Below, one piece after another: positions 28,252-37,444 of a DNA stretch of 64,000 nt. Positions within the stretch are counted from its first letter, which is position 1. Each line of letters begins with the position of its first letter. Location of the stretch: NCBI GenBank assembly GCA_030692045.1, contig JAUYCX010000037.1:124001-188000 (forward strand). The letters are read 5' to 3'. Source of the DNA: Candidatus Omnitrophota bacterium (GTDB lineage: Bacteria; Omnitrophota; Gorgyraeia; JAUYCX01). Below the pieces are notes generated by a model. It was given only the letters and a program-made list of their open reading frames with translations, had not been told where the DNA came from and did no database searches. The position numbers and the translations under genes are program-made.

Positions 28252-29379
28252 ATGGATGCAAATATTCAAGTTTTTGATGATATTTTAACAGTAAAAGACT
28301 TTAAGACAGTTGATAAAGAAATCGTTTCTTATTTTAATGAAATCCCTGAAGAACAGCGTTCAGAAAGATTTGAGAAAGCTTTAAAAGTCGGAGTAGTTGC
28401 ATTAAGAACAACAGGTACCACAGAAAAGATTGATTATATTCAAAAAGAATTTTCTGATTTGGAAACTAAATTCAAAAGTGGACTCGATAAAGTAAAAGAT
28501 GAATTGGATAAATATTTTGGTGATAGAGGAATAATCAATAGCCTTGTAACAAACTCCTTTGGAGAAAGGGGGATGGTTGTTAGAAATATTTCAGAGATTT
28601 TCGACCCTTATAAAACAGGTTCTCCTATTTTTAATTTAAGGAATTTACTGGAGGAAAAAATCAAAACAGTAGAACAGGCGTTGCAAGGATTGAAGACTAG
28701 AAAAGAAGTCGAGGCAGTAATACAAAAAAGTATTCAAAAAGGTTATTCTTTCGAGGATGAATGTGAAAGGATTTTAAGCGAAGTAGTAAAACTGCAGAGC
28801 GACGGCGATCAACTTGAAAATACGACAAAGAAAGAAGGTAAGTTAAAAGATTGTGACAAAGGAGATTTCGTGGTAGCGCTTGGCAAAAGAACTGATAAGA
28901 CTTTTACCTTCGAAGTCAAAGACGTGCAGACTATTTCTCTACCAGTTATTATCGATACTCTAGATACAGCAATGAAAAATAGAACTGCCAGTTATGGAAT
29001 ATTTATTGTAAAGAATATTTCAGCCCTTCCAAAGTCTATTGGTTGGTTCAATGAATATGGAGGAAATAAATTAGTGTGTGCGCTTTCCTCGGAATTGGAT
29101 AATGGCCAAATACATGATGAGATTCTACACATTGCTTATAAATGGTGCAAGACTAAATTGCTTCTCGAGGTAGCTGAGTCAAAAGGATTAGATATTACTA
29201 AAATTCAAGAAAAAATGTCAAACTTAAAAGGAATCTTCTCAAATTTAAGGGCAATTCGTCTTCAATGCACGAATATTGATAATTCCGTAAAATCTTTAAG
29301 GGAAGAAAGCGATACCCTTGAGAAAATTGTAAAAGAACAATTAGAAGATATTGAAAAAGAACTAAGAAAAAGTATATAG
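28252..29379 (+). CDS. Coiled-coil protein with a PD-(D/E)XK-like nuclease domain
   Basis: This 375-residue protein is not matched to a named family. The N-terminal half is helical with coiled-coil stretches (about 55-90 and 135-160). Residues 164-225 fit a restriction-endonuclease-like fold: a helix with FEDECERIL, then GDFVVAL (Asp205), then FEVKD with Glu221 and Lys223, the D...ExK arrangement also seen in RmuC-like proteins. The C-terminus (about 300-375) is again coiled coil. The ATG at 28252 follows GGAGG by 6 bp. It opens the accessory block between repeats B1 and B2; a DNA-processing or defence role is inferred. Confidence 0.55.
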   Translation: MDANIQVFDDILTVKDFKTVDKEIVSYFNEIPEEQRSERFEKALKVGVVALRTTGTTEKIDYIQKEFSDLETKFKSGLDKVKDELDKYFGDRGIINSLVTNSFGERGMVVRNISEIFDPYKTGSPIFNLRNLLEEKIKTVEQALQGLKTRKEVEAVIQKSIQKGYSFEDECERILSEVVKLQSDGDQLENTTKKEGKLKDCDKGDFVVALGKRTDKTFTFEVKDVQTISLPVIIDTLDTAMKNRTASYGIFIVKNISALPKSIGWFNEYGGNKLVCALSSELDNGQIHDEILHIAYKWCKTKLLLEVAESKGLDITKIQEKMSNLKGIFSNLRAIRLQCTNIDNSVKSLREESDTLEKIVKEQLEDIEKELRKSI

Positions 29380-29415
29380 ACCGCCAATCGTTACTTCTTA
29401 AAAAGGAGGTTATCT

Positions 29416-29940
29416 ATGCAAAAAGCGAAAGTAAAGATTAAAGGTATCGCGCCTTTGATGATGAACCGGTTTGTGATGGAAAAGCCTGATGAGTCAAAGG
29501 CAAAACGCAGAGACGAGCAGTATGATGTCAAAGAGGACGCAGAAAAAGCCCTGTATAGGGATGATAAAATAGGCTGTTATGCGCCTTCCACTTGGATTGA
29601 GGCTTGTTTAAGAGATACTGCCAAAGAATTCAAAGGAAAAGGCAGAGGCTCATTAAAAGCCACGATACTATCTTCTGTATTTGTTGAGGAAGAGAAAATT
29701 CCACTTAACAAAAAGACCTACGATGAGCTGGATGTAAGACCTGTTGTTATCCAAAGAAACAGGATAGTCAAAGGCAGGCCAAAGTTTAACTCTTGGGAAT
29801 TAGAATTTACGATTAATTTTAATGAGGATAGGATAAAAAAAGATACTCTTAAGCAAATTTTACAAGAGGCAGGGCAAACTAAAGGCATTGGCGACTTCAG
29901 ACCAAAGTTTGGAAGGTTTGAAGTAGTGAAGTTTGAGTAA
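29416..29940 (+). CDS. RAMP-like protein of unknown function preceding a pentanucleotide array
   Basis: This 174-residue protein begins with a beta-strand-like VKIKGIAPLMMNRF and ends with a Gly/Arg-rich KGIGDFRPKFGRFEV (about 156-170). That ending resembles the glycine-rich loop of RAMP/RRM-fold RNA-binding proteins of the Cas5/6/7 type. This is pattern resemblance only and the family is not certain. No catalytic residues are obvious. A strong AAAAAGGAGG precedes the ATG. Directly after the stop begins a 17-unit 5-bp-periodic array, a physical link that suggests a functional one. Phage or mobile origin is plausible. Confidence 0.5.
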   Translation: MQKAKVKIKGIAPLMMNRFVMEKPDESKAKRRDEQYDVKEDAEKALYRDDKIGCYAPSTWIEACLRDTAKEFKGKGRGSLKATILSSVFVEEEKIPLNKKTYDELDVRPVVIQRNRIVKGRPKFNSWELEFTINFNEDRIKKDTLKQILQEAGQTKGIGDFRPKFGRFEVVKFE

Positions 29941-30025
29941 GTTGGGGTGAGGTTTGGTACTGTAAGGTGCGATTTGGCCGGGTGGTGTATGGTGAAGCGG
30001 GATCAAGTGAGGCACAGCGGGATAA
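29941..30025 (+). repeat. Pentanucleotide-periodic array, consensus GGYNN x 17
   Basis: Read in 5-bp units from 29941 (first base after the upstream stop codon), the 17 units are GTTGG GGTGA GGTTT | GGTAC TGTAA GGTGC | GATTT GGCCG GGTGG | TGTAT GGTGA AGCGG | GATCA AGTGA GGCAC | AGCGG GATAA. Position 3 is a pyrimidine in all 17, position 2 is G in 13, position 1 is G in 12, and positions 4-5 vary freely. It is not a simple tandem repeat, because only the phase is kept. The last units run into a hairpin. It does not read as protein, since 5 is not a multiple of 3. Confidence 0.8.
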
Positions 30026-30035
30026 AACCCGCTGT
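30014..30035 (+). other. Hairpin closing the pentanucleotide array
   Basis: ACAGCGGG (30014-30021) pairs perfectly with CCCGCTGT (30028-30035) around a 6-nt ATAAAA loop. The 5' arm is made from the last array units. The following CTGTTATTATAATTAG is T/A-rich but lacks a clean T tract, so this could be a weak terminator or an RNA-processing/stabilising stem. A TATAAT at 30043-30048 lies just before the next start codon, without a convincing -35 box. Confidence 0.6.
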
Positions 30036-30056
30036 CTGTTATTATAATTAGCTAAT

Positions 30057-30479
30057 ATGAAAACTACAATACCAAGAGAAATAATCACAGCAGAAATAAA
30101 ACAGATAGAAAAGTATATCAACAATACTTGGAAGCACTTTGCTACCCACAAGGAAATTAAGTTAAAAAAAGTATTTCCAGAGCCAGAGAATGTAGGTTTG
30201 AAACATATCTGGAAATACGGCTCTGCTGATTTGGTAGTTTCTAAAGATAACAAGCCTATCTGCATTATTGAGACTGGTGGTGGACATCACTTTGAAGAGC
30301 ATCAATCCCTTAACGATAGGCGCAAATGGAAATTAGCAGAGCAAAATAATGTCAGGTGTCTTACAATGATGAATGGCTTAATGCAAAGACTCTCCAAGCG
30401 CAAATGGAGATCATTGTTGGGTAGGTTTTTGTTTGGTTATAACAATGTAGATAACAGAAATAGGTTAAGGTTATTTTAA
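30057..30479 (+). CDS. Small PD-(D/E)XK/Vsr-like putative endonuclease
   Basis: This 140-residue protein has a central pattern GSADLVV (Asp58) then CIIETGGGHHFEEH (Glu72), followed by DRRKWKLAEQNNVRCLTMMN. The order, acidic residue, E-x-GG-x-HF, then a DxxR helix and a final strand, is that of Vsr/DUF559-like restriction-endonuclease folds, where DGGxHF is usual. The N-terminal 45 residues are helical and charged. No ribosome site is visible before the ATG; a TATAAT 9 bp upstream could give a near-leaderless transcript. The gene is part of the accessory block with the RAMP-like and HEPN-motif genes. Confidence 0.5.
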   Translation: MKTTIPREIITAEIKQIEKYINNTWKHFATHKEIKLKKVFPEPENVGLKHIWKYGSADLVVSKDNKPICIIETGGGHHFEEHQSLNDRRKWKLAEQNNVRCLTMMNGLMQRLSKRKWRSLLGRFLFGYNNVDNRNRLRLF

Positions 30480-30483
30480 CAAA

Positions 30484-31029
30484 GTGGTAAATAATTTTAA
30501 AAATGAAGATATTAAAAAAGGATTTAGGTTTGGCAGTTTATGTATTTCACAAGCTAACAAGTTAAAGAAAAATTTCCCAGATATTTCAAATTTGTTATAT
30601 TATTGTGCAGTTGAGGCTGTCAGTAATAGTTTAGCTTTTATTAAGAAAACCAGTAGGATTAAAAATGCCAATTTCAAAATTAAATACGATATAGAGCGAA
30701 AAATTAATAAAACTAAAGAGTTCGTTAACTTTATCGATAAATATTGCATCGATTCTATTAAAAAAGAAGTAAAATTTCAAAAAGAAGAGAATAACCAAAT
30801 TATTGATTTGGAATTTAGGGATTTTTTGCGTTATTTATACCAAAGAAATCGTTGCCTCATGGTACATAAAGGGTTATTTAGAAATTTTAAACAATGTATA
30901 GATTTATTTGTCGATGGGAAAAATAATGTTTGTAATATTATGTTTACAATTGATAAACATAATAATTTCACAGAATGGTTTAGTAAAGCAGTGAAATCTT
31001 GCTTTCAAAATTTTCTTAAAGAATGTTAA
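30484..31029 (+). CDS. Uncharacterised protein with a HEPN-type RN-x5-H motif
   Basis: This 181-residue, mostly helical, basic protein is not assigned to a family. Residues 121-128 (RNRCLMVH) fit the Rx4-6H signature of HEPN ribonucleases, with Asn after Arg as is common in that fold. The surrounding sequence is predicted helical, as HEPN domains are. The match rests on one short motif. The start is a GTG at 30484, 5 bp after the previous stop, without a clear ribosome site. It ends the accessory block before repeat B2. A toxin or defence role is speculative. Confidence 0.45.
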   Translation: MVNNFKNEDIKKGFRFGSLCISQANKLKKNFPDISNLLYYCAVEAVSNSLAFIKKTSRIKNANFKIKYDIERKINKTKEFVNFIDKYCIDSIKKEVKFQKEENNQIIDLEFRDFLRYLYQRNRCLMVHKGLFRNFKQCIDLFVDGKNNVCNIMFTIDKHNNFTEWFSKAVKSCFQNFLKEC

Positions 31030-31091
31030 TCTAGGGACGTCTTTTAGGCCAATCGGAAGGGTGTCCCTGTTATAATTTAAGGAATAATTAG

Positions 31092-31264
31092 TTTTACGGG
31101 TGGCTTGGTTTAGATTTGAGCAGCACGTAGAAAATTTGAGCGGGCAAGGTTGCCCGTCATAATCTAAGTCTGGCAGAGCGAAAATTTTCTTCGAGCGCAG
31201 TCTTGCCTCGCTGGGGCAAGACAAGCGGTGCAGCGAAAAACAAACCAAGGCAGGACCCGTAAAA
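31092..31264 (-). repeat. Family B palindromic element, copy B2 (reverse orientation)
   Basis: The ends are TTTTACGGGT (31092) and ACCCGTAAAA (31255), a perfect 10-bp inverted pair. The internal hairpin GTCTTGCC (31200) with GGCAAGAC (31215) is the counterpart of the B1 hairpin GTCCCGCC/GGCGGGAC, with paired base changes that keep the stem. A second stem CGGGCAA/TTGCCCG is at 31141. Orientation is opposite to B1, so B1 and B2 bracket the 28.2-31.0 kb accessory genes as inverted copies. Confidence 0.85.
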
Positions 31265-31285
31265 TTTGATTAACGATACAAATTT

Positions 31286-31822
31286 ATGAAACTACTTTTG
31301 CATATCTGCTGTGGACCTTGTCTGATTTATCCGTTGGAAAATTTAAGAAGCAAGGGGTTTGAGGTTTCTGGGATTTTTTATAATCCCAATATACACGGAT
31401 ACATTGAATATGCAAATAGAAAAAAGGCAGTGGAAGAAATTTCACGAATTAAAGATTTAAATACTGTTTATGCTGAATACGATTTGCAGAATTATTTTAG
31501 AGCAATTGTAGGAAATGAAGAAAAAAATAAACGCTGTCCAATTTGTTGGAATTTGCGGCTTAAAAGAGTTGCAAAATTTGCCCAAGAAAATAATTTTGAA
31601 TATTTTAGCACCACCCTTTTAGTCAGTCCTTATCAGGATATTGAGATAATAAAAAAAATTGGCGATGACATTGAAAAGAATTATAAAATAAAATTTTATT
31701 TTGAAGATTTCAGGCCCGGTTTTAAGACTGCTCATGATGAAGCAAAGAAATTAGGACTTTACTGCCAGAAATATTGTGGATGTGTTTACTCGGAGGCTGA
31801 AAGACATGCTCGAAATAAATAA
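31286..31822 (+). CDS. queH: Epoxyqueuosine reductase QueH
   Basis: QueH carries out the last step of queuosine synthesis, reducing epoxyqueuosine in tRNA, and is the non-QueG form. In 178 residues it shows the N-terminal HICCGPC (Cys8, Cys9, Cys12), the central KRCPICW, and the C-terminal KYCGCVYSE motifs whose cysteines hold an iron-sulfur cluster and metal. queA and tgt follow 1.4 kb downstream, supporting the assignment. The DUF2905 gene overlaps its end. Confidence 0.92.
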   Translation: MKLLLHICCGPCLIYPLENLRSKGFEVSGIFYNPNIHGYIEYANRKKAVEEISRIKDLNTVYAEYDLQNYFRAIVGNEEKNKRCPICWNLRLKRVAKFAQENNFEYFSTTLLVSPYQDIEIIKKIGDDIEKNYKIKFYFEDFRPGFKTAHDEAKKLGLYCQKYCGCVYSEAERHARNK

Positions 31823-32030
31823 TTTAGGAAAGCTTTTGATGTTTGCAGGCTTAATCTTGATAATCGCGGGAGCATTGTTTTCATTTGCTGGAAAAATCCC
31901 TTTTTTGGGAAAACTCCCCGGAGATATTTATTTCCAAAGAAAGAATTTTACCTTTTATTTACCGCTGGCAACCTCAATTTTAATCAGTATTGTTTTAAGT
32001 CTCATCATATGGCTCATAAACAAAAGATAA
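31806..32030 (+). CDS. DUF2905 small membrane protein
   Basis: This 74-residue protein has two hydrophobic segments (about 9-28 and 46-69) separated by the conserved loop GKIPFLGKLPGDIYFQRKN, which is the DUF2905 signature. Function is unknown. The ATG at 31806 is preferred because GGAGG lies 9 bp upstream; a longer frame from 31776 would lie inside queH. It overlaps both the queH end and the SpoIID-like start, and is commonly seen near queuosine or ruvB genes in other bacteria. Confidence 0.85.
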   Translation: MLEINNLGKLLMFAGLILIIAGALFSFAGKIPFLGKLPGDIYFQRKNFTFYLPLATSILISIVLSLIIWLINKR

Positions 32031-33142
32031 TTATCTTTTTATTTATTTTTCTTAATATTTGCTCCTTGGCATTTGCTTTGGAAAGAGGCAATATCCGCGT
32101 TGCAATTATTGAGGATGAGCCAGGTTTTTATCTAACTATTCGCGGAAGATTTGAAATTCTCGCATTAGGAACCAATGAGCCACTTTATCAAAGTAGTCGG
32201 CTTCGTTCTTCCCAGGTTTTACCGGAATATACAGGAATTAAAATTGGAAATTTAGATTTTAAAATCTGCTGCCTTAGAATTGTAGCCAAAAAAGACGCCA
32301 CAATTTATGTTAATGACCGGCTCTTAAGAGGAGAGATTAATATAATCCGCAATAAGAATTTGAAGCTTACAGTTGTAAATAATTTGGACCTCGAGGATTA
32401 TGTGCGCGGTGTTTTATATCACGAGGTTTCCCATCTTTGGCCAATTGAGGCAATTAAAGCCCAGGCAGTTGCCACGCGCAGCTTTGCACTTTATCAAGCA
32501 GGTCTTAATAAAAATAAAGATTTTGATCTAACCTCAGATATTCGCTCACAGGTTTATGGTGGCAGGTTTTCTGAGAGAAACCGAACTAATAAGGCTGTAA
32601 ATAAAACAAAGGGAGAAGTACTCTACTTTAAACAAGAAGTGCTTGCGGCTTTTTTTTCAGCTACCTGCGCAGGACATACTGAAGATGCAGGGAATCTTTG
32701 GAAGATAGATTTATTGCCATTAAAAGGAGTGGTTTGTAATTTCTGCATAAATTCAGCCCATTATCAATGGAAGAGAAATTTTAGATTAAAAAATATAGAA
32801 GAGAAATTAAGAAAAGCTGGCTATGATTTGGGTGATATAAAGAATATTTCGGTGTTAAAAAGAAATTCCTCGGGTAGAATTGAGGTTTTAGAGATTATCT
32901 GCCGCGAAGGAAGCAGTTTTACTATATCTGGAAAGGATTTTCGCCAAATAATTGGACCAAATGAAATAAGAAGCAATAATTATGAGATTTTAATCAAGGG
33001 TTATTATGTAGATTTTAAAGGCATCGGTTGGGGACACGGCGTTGGGCTTTGTCAATGGGGAGCAAAAGGCATGGCAGAAAAAGGATTTAATTACAGAAAG
33101 ATTCTCTCCTTTTATTATCCCGGCGCAACCATAAAGAAATGA
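32009..33142 (+). CDS. SpoIID/LytB-domain protein (peptidoglycan-acting)
   Basis: This 377-residue exported protein has a signal peptide (about 1-24) and a SpoIID domain. The core LDLEDYVRGVLYHEVSHLWP and IEAIKAQAVATRSFAL region is clear, and the end WGHGVGLCQWGAKGMAEKG, with ILSFYYPGA, is characteristic. SpoIID proteins are lytic transglycosylases that act on denuded glycan strands. This organism shows no other sporulation genes here, so a wall-remodelling role is more likely than sporulation. It is followed by the structured queA leader. Confidence 0.88.
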   Translation: MAHKQKIIIFLFIFLNICSLAFALERGNIRVAIIEDEPGFYLTIRGRFEILALGTNEPLYQSSRLRSSQVLPEYTGIKIGNLDFKICCLRIVAKKDATIYVNDRLLRGEINIIRNKNLKLTVVNNLDLEDYVRGVLYHEVSHLWPIEAIKAQAVATRSFALYQAGLNKNKDFDLTSDIRSQVYGGRFSERNRTNKAVNKTKGEVLYFKQEVLAAFFSATCAGHTEDAGNLWKIDLLPLKGVVCNFCINSAHYQWKRNFRLKNIEEKLRKAGYDLGDIKNISVLKRNSSGRIEVLEIICREGSSFTISGKDFRQIIGPNEIRSNNYEILIKGYYVDFKGIGWGHGVGLCQWGAKGMAEKGFNYRKILSFYYPGATIKK

Positions 33143-33224
33143 ATCCCGTTAGACCTTGCTGGGTCGAGAGTCAGGGATTTTAACGGGAGCAGAAGTTAGA
33201 AAAAAGGGGGAGGTCTAACGGGAT
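33143..33224 (+). promoter_or_regulatory. queA leader with two mutually exclusive stems covering the start codon
   Basis: ATCCCGTTAGACC (33143-33155) pairs perfectly over 13 bp with GGTCTAACGGGAT (33212-33224). The right arm includes the end of the GGGGGAGG ribosome site and the first two bases of the queA ATG. The same left arm, TCCCGTTA (33144-33151), can instead pair over 8 bp with TAACGGGA (33181-33188), stacking on GACC/GGTC (33152/33162). The two folds cannot coexist, and only the first hides the start. It does not match the preQ1 riboswitch classes I know. Confidence 0.55.
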
Positions 33225-34251
33225 GAAGCTCTCAGATTTTGATTACCAGTTACCAAAAGAGTTAATTGCGCAATATCCTTTAAAGAGTCGTGATAGTTGT
33301 CGTCTTTTGGTAATTGAAAGAAGTTCACAAAAAATTTATCATGATAAATTCTACAATATACTTAAATATTTGCCTAAAAATAGTTGTTTGATTTTAAATG
33401 ATAGTCGGGTTATTCCGGCTCGCCTTTTAGGAAGGCGAGAGAAAACTGGCGGAAGGGTTGAGGTTTTAGTTTTAAATCAGGTTGATAGTAGTAATACGTT
33501 TAATGCGCTCATCAATCCGCTTAAGAAAATTAAGATTGATGAGCGCATCATTTTCAATGGCTCAAAGATTTATTGCCAGCTGATTGATGCAAAGCAAAAA
33601 ATTGTTCGTTTCAATTGCGATATATTAAAGCATCTTAAAGAAATAGGCCAGATACCGCTTCCTCCGTATATCAAAAGGGTTCCAGAAAATTTAGATAAAG
33701 AATATTACCAAACTGTTTATGCAAAATGCAATGGCTCGATAGCGTCCCCTACCGCAGGATTGCATTTTACAAATGAATTATTAAGTAAAATAAAAGAAAC
33801 AGAAATAAAGATAGCCTCTCTAACCTTGCATGTAAACTATGCTACATTCAATCCAGTAAAAGAGGAGGATATCACAAGACATAAGATGTACTGCGAAGAA
33901 TTTAGGGTAACAAGAGGAACTGTTAAGATTATTCAAGAAGCCAAAGAATCCAGCAGAAAAATTATTGCCGTTGGCACAACCAGTTGCAGAGTTTTAGAGA
34001 CGATTTCGAATATTGAAGTAGATAAACTTAACAATTCTATTTATCAAGGCTCAACAAATTTATTTATTTACCCAGGATACAAATTTAAACTAACAGATGG
34101 CATTATCACCAATTTTCATTTTCCCAAAACCACTCTGTTTATGTTGGTTTGTGCCTTTGCAGGAGGAGATTTAATTATGAAGGCCTACCAAGAAGCAATT
34201 GCAAAGAAATATAGGTTTTATAGTTATGGCGATGCGATGTTAATAATTTAA
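33223..34251 (+). CDS. queA: S-adenosylmethionine:tRNA ribosyltransferase-isomerase
   Basis: QueA transfers and isomerises the ribosyl part of SAM onto preQ1-modified tRNA to give epoxyqueuosine. The 342 residues start with the family LSDFDYQLPKELIAQYPL, and NDSRVIPARL and SIASPTAGLHFT are intact. The ATG at 33223 follows GGGGGAGG by 9 bp and lies in a leader stem that could control translation. tgt follows 9 bp after the stop and queH is upstream. Confidence 0.97.
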   Translation: MKLSDFDYQLPKELIAQYPLKSRDSCRLLVIERSSQKIYHDKFYNILKYLPKNSCLILNDSRVIPARLLGRREKTGGRVEVLVLNQVDSSNTFNALINPLKKIKIDERIIFNGSKIYCQLIDAKQKIVRFNCDILKHLKEIGQIPLPPYIKRVPENLDKEYYQTVYAKCNGSIASPTAGLHFTNELLSKIKETEIKIASLTLHVNYATFNPVKEEDITRHKMYCEEFRVTRGTVKIIQEAKESSRKIIAVGTTSCRVLETISNIEVDKLNNSIYQGSTNLFIYPGYKFKLTDGIITNFHFPKTTLFMLVCAFAGGDLIMKAYQEAIAKKYRFYSYGDAMLII

Positions 34252-36050
<1,799 letters not shown>

Positions 36051-36075
36051 AGAATTCATTAATGGAGGTATCAAA

Positions 36076-36432
36076 ATGAACATATTGGAGATAATTGAAT
36101 CAGGGCAATTAAAAAAAGACATTCCCAAATTCAATGTGGGCGATATAGTCAAAGTAACTGTTAAGTTCATGGAGGCAGACAAAGTTCGCCTACATCCATT
36201 TGAGGGTGTAGTTATCAGCAAGAAAGGCAAAGGAGTGCGCTCTTCATTTACAGTTCGCAAGGTTATTTATGGCGAGGGCGTTGAACGTATATTTCCTTTA
36301 CATTCTCCTTCCATTACAGGTATTGAGGTGTTAAGTCAAGGACGGGTTAAGAGGTCAAAGCTTTATTATCTACGGCAAAAAACTGGACGAGCATCAAGGA
36401 TAGAACAAAAACAAATTTCAGAACAAAAATAA
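36076..36432 (+). CDS. rplS: Large ribosomal subunit protein bL19
   Basis: bL19 sits at the subunit interface of the ribosome. It has 118 residues with the family pattern FNVGDIVKVTVKF, then FEGVVISKKGKG, and IFPLHSPSI, with a basic C-terminus RSKLYYLRQKTGRASRI. A clear GGAGG precedes the ATG. rnhB starts directly after its stop. Confidence 0.97.
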   Translation: MNILEIIESGQLKKDIPKFNVGDIVKVTVKFMEADKVRLHPFEGVVISKKGKGVRSSFTVRKVIYGEGVERIFPLHSPSITGIEVLSQGRVKRSKLYYLRQKTGRASRIEQKQISEQK

Positions 36433-37065
36433 ATGCTTTATTACGAAAATAAAGCTAAGAAAAGTGGATTTAATTTGATTGCCGGCGTAGATGAAGTTGG
36501 ACGCGGACCTTTGGCTGGGCCGGTAGTTGCCTGCGCAGTAATTTTAAAGAAAAAGAGATTTAAAAACCGAATAGATGATTCCAAAAAACTTAGCCACAAA
36601 AAGCGTGTTAAGGCATTTAATGAAATCTTAGAGCACTCTTTCGTTGGTATGGGAATAGTTAGTGAAGTTATAATTGATAGTTTAAATATACTTGAAGCCA
36701 CACAACTGGCTATGCACAGAGCTATTGTTGATTTAGCCAGAAAATTAAAGCGCCAGAGAAAAAAACAAAGAGTTCCTTTTAAAAAAATTTGTGTTTTAAT
36801 TGACGGAGGGTTTTTCTCAAAGGCGATTCCCTTTGATTTTATAAATATTATTGGCGGCGACTCCAAAAGTAAATCCATAGCCAGCGCCTCAATTGTGGCA
36901 AAGGTTACCCGCGATAGAATTATGGATATTTATGACAGAATTTATCCAGAATATGGCTTCTCGCGACACAAAGGCTACGCTACACAACAGCATATTTTGG
37001 CAATAAATAAATTCGGCCCTTCAGTAATTCATAGGAAAACTTTTCATCCCATAGGATGTCTTTAA
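36433..37065 (+). CDS. rnhB: Ribonuclease HII
   Basis: RNase HII removes ribonucleotides from DNA and cleaves RNA in RNA-DNA hybrids. In 210 residues the catalytic acidic residues are in AGVDEVGRGPLAGPVV, in LIDGG and in the GGDSKSKSIASASIVAKVTRD segment, and SRHKGYATQQH follows. It starts immediately after rplS and overlaps the YraN-family gene by 10 bp. The rplS-rnhB-yraN order is common. Confidence 0.97.
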   Translation: MLYYENKAKKSGFNLIAGVDEVGRGPLAGPVVACAVILKKKRFKNRIDDSKKLSHKKRVKAFNEILEHSFVGMGIVSEVIIDSLNILEATQLAMHRAIVDLARKLKRQRKKQRVPFKKICVLIDGGFFSKAIPFDFINIIGGDSKSKSIASASIVAKVTRDRIMDIYDRIYPEYGFSRHKGYATQQHILAINKFGPSVIHRKTFHPIGCL

Positions 37066-37436
37066 GAAATATTGAGTTAGGAAAATCCGGAGAAGAAATT
37101 GCTATTTTATTCTTGAAGCAGAAGGGTTATAAAATAATTAAGACTAATTATAAATCCAGATTAGGAGAAGTAGATATCATTGCTTGGGATAAAGATTTTA
37201 TCTGTTTTATTGAGGTAAAAACTAGGACTAGTTTAGAAAAAGGCCTGCCAGAGGAGTCAATTACCAAAAATAAACAACATCAAATTACCAAGGCGGCATT
37301 AAGCTATTTGAGAGAAAATAAATTGTGGGATAAGCCAGCAAGGTTTGATGTGGTTTCTGTTTTAAGGAACGAAGAAGTTAATAAAATTGAACTTATCCAA
37401 AATGCCTTTGAATTGGAAGCTCGATACAGATATTAG
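37056..37436 (+). CDS. UPF0102 (YraN-family) nuclease-like protein
   Basis: This 126-residue protein has the family core GKSGEEIAILFLKQKGY, then RLGEVDIIAWD and FIEVKTRTS. The last two supply the D...ExK arrangement of a Holliday-junction-resolvase-like nuclease fold. The function of the family is not firmly known. It overlaps rnhB, as in many genomes, and closes this operon 8 bp before fhs. Confidence 0.9.
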   Translation: MSLRNIELGKSGEEIAILFLKQKGYKIIKTNYKSRLGEVDIIAWDKDFICFIEVKTRTSLEKGLPEESITKNKQHQITKAALSYLRENKLWDKPARFDVVSVLRNEEVNKIELIQNAFELEARYRY

Positions 37437-37444
37437 GCGATAAA

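Noticed and set aside
29941-30025. CRISPR array or ordinary microsatellite
   Set aside because: There is no repeat-spacer alternation and no identical unit; only a 5-bp phase is conserved.
31033-31068. Terminator after the HEPN-motif gene (AGGGAC/GTCCCT)
   Set aside because: The stem is only 6 bp with a 24-nt loop and no T tract.
33143-33224. Known preQ1 riboswitch
   Set aside because: The sequence lacks the preQ1-I and preQ1-II conserved cores, although the gene context would fit.
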